A DNA stretch of 20,152 nucleotides from an uncultured Burkholderiales bacterium (GTDB lineage Bacteria; Pseudomonadota; Gammaproteobacteria; Burkholderiales; Burkholderiaceae). The position numbers and the translations under genes are program-made. Numbering within the stretch: the stretch's first letter is position 1; every line of letters starts with the position of its first letter. The notes beneath the pieces are model-generated. The model did not search any database and was not told where the DNA came from. It saw only the letters and a program-made list of their open reading frames with translations. Positions 16,098 through 20,152 of this stretch are shown here, in pieces. The stretch covers positions 1 to 20,152 of the forward strand of contig CAIMWY010000271.1 in NCBI GenBank assembly GCA_903845315.1, written 5' to 3'.

Positions 16098-17213
16098 ATG
16101 GATTTCAATTTTTCAGATGAACAAGAGCAACTGCGCGATGCCGTGCGCAAATGGGTGGACAAAGGCTACGACTTTGAACGTCGCCGCGCCTTGGTGGCCG
16201 AGGGCGGTTTTTCGCGCGCTGCCTATGGCGAGTTGACCGGCCTGGGGCTGGGCGGCCTCTACATTCCTGAAGCCTTGGGAGGCTTAGGCATGGGCCCGGT
16301 CGAAGGCATGGTGGTGATGGAAGAGCTGGGTCGTGGCATCGTGCTCGAACCCTTGGCCCAGACCTTGATCGCGGGGGCTGTGCTGTCAGGCTACGCCAGT
16401 GCCGAAGTGCAAGCGGCTTGGTGCGAGAGGGTCGCTAAGGGTGAGGCGCTGGTGGTGCTGGCGCACCAAGAGCGCGCCGCACGCTACCAACTGGCCCATT
16501 GCCAGACCACGGCCGAGTTGGCAAGCGGGCAGTGGACCTTGACCGGCGCCAAAAGCGTGGTGCCTGCGGGCGACCAAGCTGACGCCTTGTTGGTGCCCGC
16601 CATGGCCAAGGGCCAAATGGGCTTGTACCTGGTGACCCGCAACGCCCCTGGCATGACCACCCGGGGCTACCTCACGCAAGACGGCAGTCGGGCTGCCGAG
16701 TTGAGCTTGCACCAAGCGCCCGCCACTTTGGTCACGACCGATGGCATGACGGCCTTGTTGCACGCGCAAGACATTGGCATTGCCGCCTTGTGCGCTGAGG
16801 CCATTGGGGTGATGGACAAAACGGTGGCCATCACGGTCGAGTACATGAACATGCGCAAGCAGTTTGGTGTGGCCATCAGCAGTTTTCAAGCACTGCGCCA
16901 CCGTGTGGCCGACATGAAGATGCAGCTGGAGTTGGCCCGCTCCATGAGCTACTACGCCTCGCTCAAGCTCAATGCCCCGCAGGCCGAGCGTCGCCGCGCC
17001 ATGGCGCGCGCCAAATACCAGTTGGGCACGTCGATGCGCTTTGTGGGCCAGCAGGCGGTGCAATTGCATGGTGGCATTGGCGTGACGGACGAGTACATCG
17101 TGAGCCACTACTTCAAAAAGCTCACGCAGTTGGAGCTGACGTTTGGCGACACCTTGCACCACTTGGGCCAGGTCTCGGCCCAGATGCAAGACACGGCTGG
17201 CGTGTTTGCCTAA
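16098..17213 (+). CDS. Acyl-CoA dehydrogenase, PimD-like small subunit
   Basis: This 371-residue acyl-CoA dehydrogenase-fold protein follows the large subunit by 9 bp, with AAGGA overlapping the upstream stop and 6 bases before its ATG, so the two are surely co-translated. N-terminal helices carry IPEALGGLGMG (56-66). The C-terminal domain has RKQFG (253-257) and QLHGGIGVTDEY (322-333), which usually contact FAD across the dimer. The middle beta domain is degenerate: the SEPGxGSD FAD motif is replaced by VLAHQERAARYQ. No Glu is seen at either catalytic position: the helix-G site reads HAQDIG and the MCAD-type site reads TFGDT. It may therefore be a structural and FAD-binding partner while the large subunit supplies the catalytic Glu. 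Confidence 0.9.
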   Translation: MDFNFSDEQEQLRDAVRKWVDKGYDFERRRALVAEGGFSRAAYGELTGLGLGGLYIPEALGGLGMGPVEGMVVMEELGRGIVLEPLAQTLIAGAVLSGYASAEVQAAWCERVAKGEALVVLAHQERAARYQLAHCQTTAELASGQWTLTGAKSVVPAGDQADALLVPAMAKGQMGLYLVTRNAPGMTTRGYLTQDGSRAAELSLHQAPATLVTTDGMTALLHAQDIGIAALCAEAIGVMDKTVAITVEYMNMRKQFGVAISSFQALRHRVADMKMQLELARSMSYYASLKLNAPQAERRRAMARAKYQLGTSMRFVGQQAVQLHGGIGVTDEYIVSHYFKKLTQLELTFGDTLHHLGQVSAQMQDTAGVFA

Positions 17214-17242
17214 CGTGGCCGGCTAGGCCTTGCGCAAAGCCT

Positions 17243-17479
17243 TCAATTGGCGCGCTGAAAACGCGGTTGCAGCATGCCGTCAATCACCACTTGCTCCGTG
17301 AACATGGTGGTGGGTCGCACCCACAGGCCATGCGCGCCGTAGAGCGCGCGGTAAACCGTCATGGGCTCGAGCGTTTCGCTGTGGCGTGCGGTGCCAATCA
17401 CCTCGTACATGCCGCCTTTGTAGTGGCGGTACAGACCGGTGGGCGTTTCTTCCAGAGGGGGTAGGTCTTGGTCGTTCAT
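17243..17479 (-). CDS. DUF1653 domain protein
   Basis: This 78-residue cytoplasmic protein is almost entirely one DUF1653 domain: GLYRHYKGGMYEVIG, ARHSETLEPMTVYRALYG and GLWVRPTTMF are the family hallmarks. The family is widespread and small; its function is unknown to me. I chose the ATG at 17479 (MNDQDLPP) over an in-frame ATG at 17503, because the latter lies inside the divergent methyltransferase gene and adds nothing conserved. There is no Shine-Dalgarno sequence. The start codon is part of an 8-bp inverted repeat whose other arm holds the methyltransferase start codon. It converges on the acyl-CoA dehydrogenase small-subunit gene, 29 bp away. Confidence 0.9.
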   Translation of the reverse strand: MNDQDLPPLEETPTGLYRHYKGGMYEVIGTARHSETLEPMTVYRALYGAHGLWVRPTTMFTEQVVIDGMLQPRFQRAN

Positions 17480-17500
17480 GGGTGGGACAATACACCCATG
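17477..17500. repeat. Inverted repeat containing both divergent start codons
   Basis: CATGGGTG (17477-17484), eight bases (GGACAATA), then CACCCATG (17493-17500): perfect 8-bp arms. The left arm holds the start codon of the DUF1653 gene on the - strand, the right arm that of the methyltransferase on the + strand. Between the arms, GACAAT (+) and TATTGT (-) are weak -10-like boxes, each 6 to 7 bases before its ATG. No -35 boxes were convincing. Confidence 0.5.
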
Positions 17501-18853
17501 CATCCCAACGCCCTGTTAGAAGCTTGCACCGAGCTTGTCCGCCTCACCTTGAAGTTTGACCACCCAGCTGACGCCGTGGTGTCTAAGTTTTTCCGTGACT
17601 ACCGCAAAACCTACGCTTTTGGCCCGCGTGAGCGTGCCGCTTTGGCTGAGACGGTCTACAACGTCTTGCGCTACAAACTGCGTTACGACCACTTGGCGCC
17701 CTCAGGCTCAGGGCCCAAAGAGCGTCGCTTGGCCATTTTGGGCTTTGCCGAGCACTTGGACCACCAAGCACCCACCGCCTTGGGTGCGTCAGGCAGCAAG
17801 CCCGCTCCCGGCAAGCGCAAAGCCGACAGCTCAGGCCCGCGCGATTTTTTGAAAAGCGCCCTGAGCAACCCTGAAATTGTTTGGCTGGACGCCTGCGCCC
17901 AGGTGCAAACCGCTGATTTGATGGAGCGCCATCGCCACAACCTGCCCGAGTGGCTGGTGGCTCCGCTCAAAGCTCAGGTGGGTGACGGGTTTTGGCCCTT
18001 GGTGGCGCGCCTCAATGGCTCGGCGCCGTTGGACTTGCGCGTCAATACCTTCACCGACAAACGCAGCGATGTGCAGCACGAGCTCAAACTGGCGGGCATC
18101 CAGGCCACGCTGACGCCTTATTCGCCCTGGGGTTTGCGCATTGACGGCAAACCAGCCCTGAGCCAACTCGACGCCTTTGCCCGTGGTGCCATCGAGGTGC
18201 AAGATGAGGGCTCCCAGCTTTTGGCCATGTTGCTCGACGCCAAGCGGGGCGAGATGGTGGTGGACTTTTGCGCCGGTGCCGGTGGCAAGACACTGGCCAT
18301 TGGTGCGGCCATGCGCAGCACTGGGCGCTTGTACGCGTTTGACACCTCGGCCCACCGTCTCGAGGCCTTGAAGCCGCGTTTGGCACGCAGCAAGCTCTCC
18401 AATGTGCATCCTGCCGCCATTGCCCATGAGCGCGATGACCGGGTCAAGCGATTGAGTGGCAAGATTGACCGTGTGTTGGTCGATGCGCCGTGTTCGGGCC
18501 TGGGCACCTTGCGGCGCAACCCCGACATGAAATGGCGCCAATCGCCGCAAGCGGTGGCCGAGTTGACGGCCAAACAAACCGCTATTTTGGCCAGCGCTGC
18601 ACGCTTGCTCAAATCGGGTGGTCGTCTGGTCTATGCCACCTGCAGCATCTTGCCTGAAGAGAACGAAGCCATTGCCCAAGCCTTCAGTGCGGCCCATCCG
18701 GACTTCGTGCCGATGTCGACTGTCCAGACCTTGGCCGAGCTCAAGGTCGAGAGCGCGGCATCGCTTTGCACGCCAGATGGCTTGTATTTGCGCCTTTGGC
18801 CCCATCTACATGCCACAGATGGTTTTTTTGCTGCCGCCTGGACCCGCAAGTAA
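17498..18853 (+). CDS. RsmB/NOP-family RNA (cytosine-5-)-methyltransferase
   Basis: This 451-residue SAM-dependent enzyme should methylate C5 of a cytosine in rRNA or tRNA. The N-terminus (about 1-67) looks like the helical NusB-like start of RsmB, followed by a low-complexity Ala/Pro/Lys linker (about 92-114). The catalytic domain has IEVQDEGSQ, the SAM motif FCAGAGGKT (257-265), DAPCSGLGTLRRNP (329-342) with C332, and YATCSILPEENE (379-390) with the nucleophilic C382. The two-Cys arrangement is the NOP/RsmB hallmark. The ATG at 17498 is chosen because conserved sequence starts there; an in-frame GTG at 17468 would overlap the divergent gene. I call the family rather than rsmB itself, because the classical betaproteobacterial rsmB usually sits with fmt and def. 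Confidence 0.9.
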   Translation: MHPNALLEACTELVRLTLKFDHPADAVVSKFFRDYRKTYAFGPRERAALAETVYNVLRYKLRYDHLAPSGSGPKERRLAILGFAEHLDHQAPTALGASGSKPAPGKRKADSSGPRDFLKSALSNPEIVWLDACAQVQTADLMERHRHNLPEWLVAPLKAQVGDGFWPLVARLNGSAPLDLRVNTFTDKRSDVQHELKLAGIQATLTPYSPWGLRIDGKPALSQLDAFARGAIEVQDEGSQLLAMLLDAKRGEMVVDFCAGAGGKTLAIGAAMRSTGRLYAFDTSAHRLEALKPRLARSKLSNVHPAAIAHERDDRVKRLSGKIDRVLVDAPCSGLGTLRRNPDMKWRQSPQAVAELTAKQTAILASAARLLKSGGRLVYATCSILPEENEAIAQAFSAAHPDFVPMSTVQTLAELKVESAASLCTPDGLYLRLWPHLHATDGFFAAAWTRK

Positions 18854-18887
18854 AATCAACAAATCCTCTTAAAACTGGAAACTTCGC

Positions 18888-20099
18888 ATGTTGTTACCCA
18901 ATTGGCCTTGGCTTGACGCAACCCTGTTTTGGTTGGGCCACGGCCTGTTTGACTTGAGTTGGTGGCAAGTGGTGTTGGTCACCCTAGGGCTGACACACAT
19001 CACCATCGCCAGCGTGACGATTTATTTGCACCGCCATTCCGCACACCGTGCACTGGACTTGCATTCCGTCGTGTCGCACTTTTTTCGCTTATGGCTGTGG
19101 TTGACCACCGGTCAAGTGACCAAAGAGTGGACCGCCATTCACCGCAAGCACCACGCCAAGTGCGAGCAAGCCGAAGACCCTCACAGCCCCCATGTGTACG
19201 GCATCAAAACTGTCTTGTTTCAAGGCGCTGAGCTGTACCGCAAAGAATCTAAAAATCTCGACACTCTGGCACGTTATGGTCACGGCACACCCGACGACTG
19301 GATGGAGCGCAATGTCTACACGCGCTTTTCTTGGCAGGGCGTGGCCTTGATGCTGATCATCAACTTGGCGTTGTTTGGCGCCATTGGCCTGACCATTTGG
19401 GCTGTGCAGATGATGTGGATTCCCGTCACCGCTGCGGGCATCATCAACGGTGCGGCGCATTACTGGGGCTACCGCAACTTTGAGGCGCCTGACGCCAGCA
19501 CCAATATTTCGCCTTGGGGCATCATCATTGGTGGCGAAGAGCTGCACAACAACCACCACACCTACCCCACCTCGGCCAAGCTGTCGGTCAAGCCCTATGA
19601 GTTTGATTTGGGCTGGGCCTACATCCGTGTTTTGGAAACCTTGGGTTTGGCCACAGTCAAGAAGACACCTCCCAAGCTGGCGTTTGGCGACATCAAACCT
19701 GTCGCCGATGAAAAAACCCTGGAAGCCGTGATTGCCAACCGCTACGAAGTGATGGCCAATTACGCCCGCCAGTTGCGCGCGGCCATGCAGCAAGAAATTG
19801 CCAGCTTGCCTTCTCTGCCCTCTGAGTCTGTGTTGGCTGCGGCTAAGCGTTGGATGCACCGGGATGCTGAAAAAATTCCTGCTGCAGTGGTGGCCCAACT
19901 GGCCCAAGCGCGTGCGGTGCTGCCCGTGGCAGACAAGATGGTGCGCATGCGTGAAGAGTTGCGCCAGTTGTGGCTCAACACCGGTCACAACCGGGCCCAG
20001 TTGGCGCTGGACCTGCAAGCTTGGTGCAAACGCGCCGAAGACAGTGGCATTGCCGCCCTGCAAGAGTTCTCAATGCGCTTGCGTGCGGTGCACGTTTAA
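18888..20099 (+). CDS. Membrane fatty acid desaturase, acyl-CoA delta-9 type, with C-terminal extension
   Basis: This 403-residue di-iron membrane desaturase introduces a double bond into an acyl chain using O2. The histidine boxes are all present: HRHSAH (48-53), HRKHH (85-89), H191 in GAAHYWGYRN, and ELHNNHH (219-224). Hydrophobic segments lie at about 27-45, 62-74, 151-172 and 175-190. The spacing is that of OLE1/DesC-type desaturases. After about residue 255 comes a charged, helix-rich tail of almost 150 residues that is not part of the catalytic core; its end (LQAWCKRAEDSGIAALQEF, 376-394) recalls ISL3-type transposases. The ATG at 18888 lies 34 bp after the methyltransferase stop with only a weak TGGAA upstream, so co-transcription is possible. 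The electron donor is not encoded nearby. Confidence 0.9.
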   Translation: MLLPNWPWLDATLFWLGHGLFDLSWWQVVLVTLGLTHITIASVTIYLHRHSAHRALDLHSVVSHFFRLWLWLTTGQVTKEWTAIHRKHHAKCEQAEDPHSPHVYGIKTVLFQGAELYRKESKNLDTLARYGHGTPDDWMERNVYTRFSWQGVALMLIINLALFGAIGLTIWAVQMMWIPVTAAGIINGAAHYWGYRNFEAPDASTNISPWGIIIGGEELHNNHHTYPTSAKLSVKPYEFDLGWAYIRVLETLGLATVKKTPPKLAFGDIKPVADEKTLEAVIANRYEVMANYARQLRAAMQQEIASLPSLPSESVLAAAKRWMHRDAEKIPAAVVAQLAQARAVLPVADKMVRMREELRQLWLNTGHNRAQLALDLQAWCKRAEDSGIAALQEFSMRLRAVHV

Positions 20100-20116
20100 G
20101 CCTCGCTCCCTCAAGC

Positions 20117-20144
20117 GCTGGCTTGGGTGTCTGTCCGAGCCAGC
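20117..20144 (+). terminator. Hairpin after the desaturase gene, possible terminator
   Basis: GCTGGCTTGG (20117-20126) and CCGAGCCAGC (20135-20144) form a 10-bp stem with one G-U pair and an 8-base loop, 17 bp after the stop. No U-tract follows in the eight bases left before the window ends, so an intrinsic terminator is only possible; it may be an mRNA-end stabiliser. Confidence 0.5.
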
Positions 20145-20152
20145 CAACAAAA

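Noticed and set aside
16386..17189. 267-codon open frame antisense to the second acyl-CoA dehydrogenase
   Set aside because: His-rich low-complexity translation, no motif, within a well-supported gene.
17225..17242. Near-palindrome AGGCCTTGCGCAAAGCCT between the convergent acyl-CoA dehydrogenase and DUF1653 genes
   Set aside because: One mismatch, almost no loop and no T-run; may be a weak bidirectional terminator, but unsupported.
17831..18805. 324-codon open frame antisense to the NOP/RsmB methyltransferase
   Set aside because: Full overlap with a gene having all catalytic motifs; His/Gln/Arg-rich, no membrane or domain signal.
19089..20063. 324-codon open frame antisense to the desaturase
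   Set aside because: Full overlap with a gene having three histidine boxes; composition typical of a shadow frame.
1..20152. Search for mobile elements, CRISPR, tRNA genes and defence systems
   Set aside because: No transposase gene, integrase, direct-repeat array, tRNA-like fold or toxin/antitoxin pair was recognised; the lone HNH gene is not enough to claim a defence island.

Overview
This window is a gene-dense stretch of GC-rich chromosome. It carries 16 protein-coding genes, one of them cut by the left edge, and has no non-coding gap above about 120 bp. The ribF-ileS-lspA order, the betaproteobacterial flavour of the proteins (a RibF with an RTLN motif, a pimC/pimD-like acyl-CoA dehydrogenase pair, a DUF1653 protein) and the compact layout point to Burkholderiales, most likely Comamonadaceae (Limnohabitans/Rhodoferax/Polaromonas-like). 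The genus is a guess. I see no tRNA, rRNA, CRISPR array, insertion sequence, phage gene or integrase.

Layout. (1) 1-2372: two tandem gamma-glutamyltransferase-family genes on the + strand. The first shows only its last 149 codons; the second is complete and has a signal peptide. (2) 2386-7862: a membrane-transport block with three different EamA/DMT-family permeases (- strand, + strand, - strand), a KefB/KefC-type cation:proton antiporter (-), and an atypical SDR gene that overlaps the second permease stop by one base and ends in a clear intrinsic terminator. (3) 7971-8954: a QorA-type quinone oxidoreductase with a strong Shine-Dalgarno sequence. (4) 8988-13498: the classical ribF-ileS-lspA cluster, all on the - strand. 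(5) 13613-14786: an HNH nuclease with a TTG start, divergent from ribF and convergent with purN. (6) 14868-17213: a coupled pair of acyl-CoA dehydrogenase subunits. (7) 17243-18853: a small DUF1653 gene and a NOP/RsmB-type RNA m5C methyltransferase, divergent with only 18 bp between start codons. (8) 18888-20099: a membrane fatty acid desaturase with an unusual C-terminal tail.

Themes. Flavin supply (RibF) and flavin use (the acyl-CoA dehydrogenase pair) lie near each other, and two lipid functions (acyl-CoA oxidation, desaturation) sit on the right. This is mostly housekeeping DNA. I did not find a clear new defence or mobile system. The observations most worth checking are: an 8-bp inverted repeat that contains both start codons of the DUF1653/methyltransferase pair; the desaturase tail, which recalls a segment of ISL3-type transposases; the SDR without the Tyr/Lys catalytic pair; the two-subunit acyl-CoA dehydrogenase with a relocated catalytic Glu; and inverted repeats in several divergent promoter regions. 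Family assignments come from recalled motifs, not from database searches.
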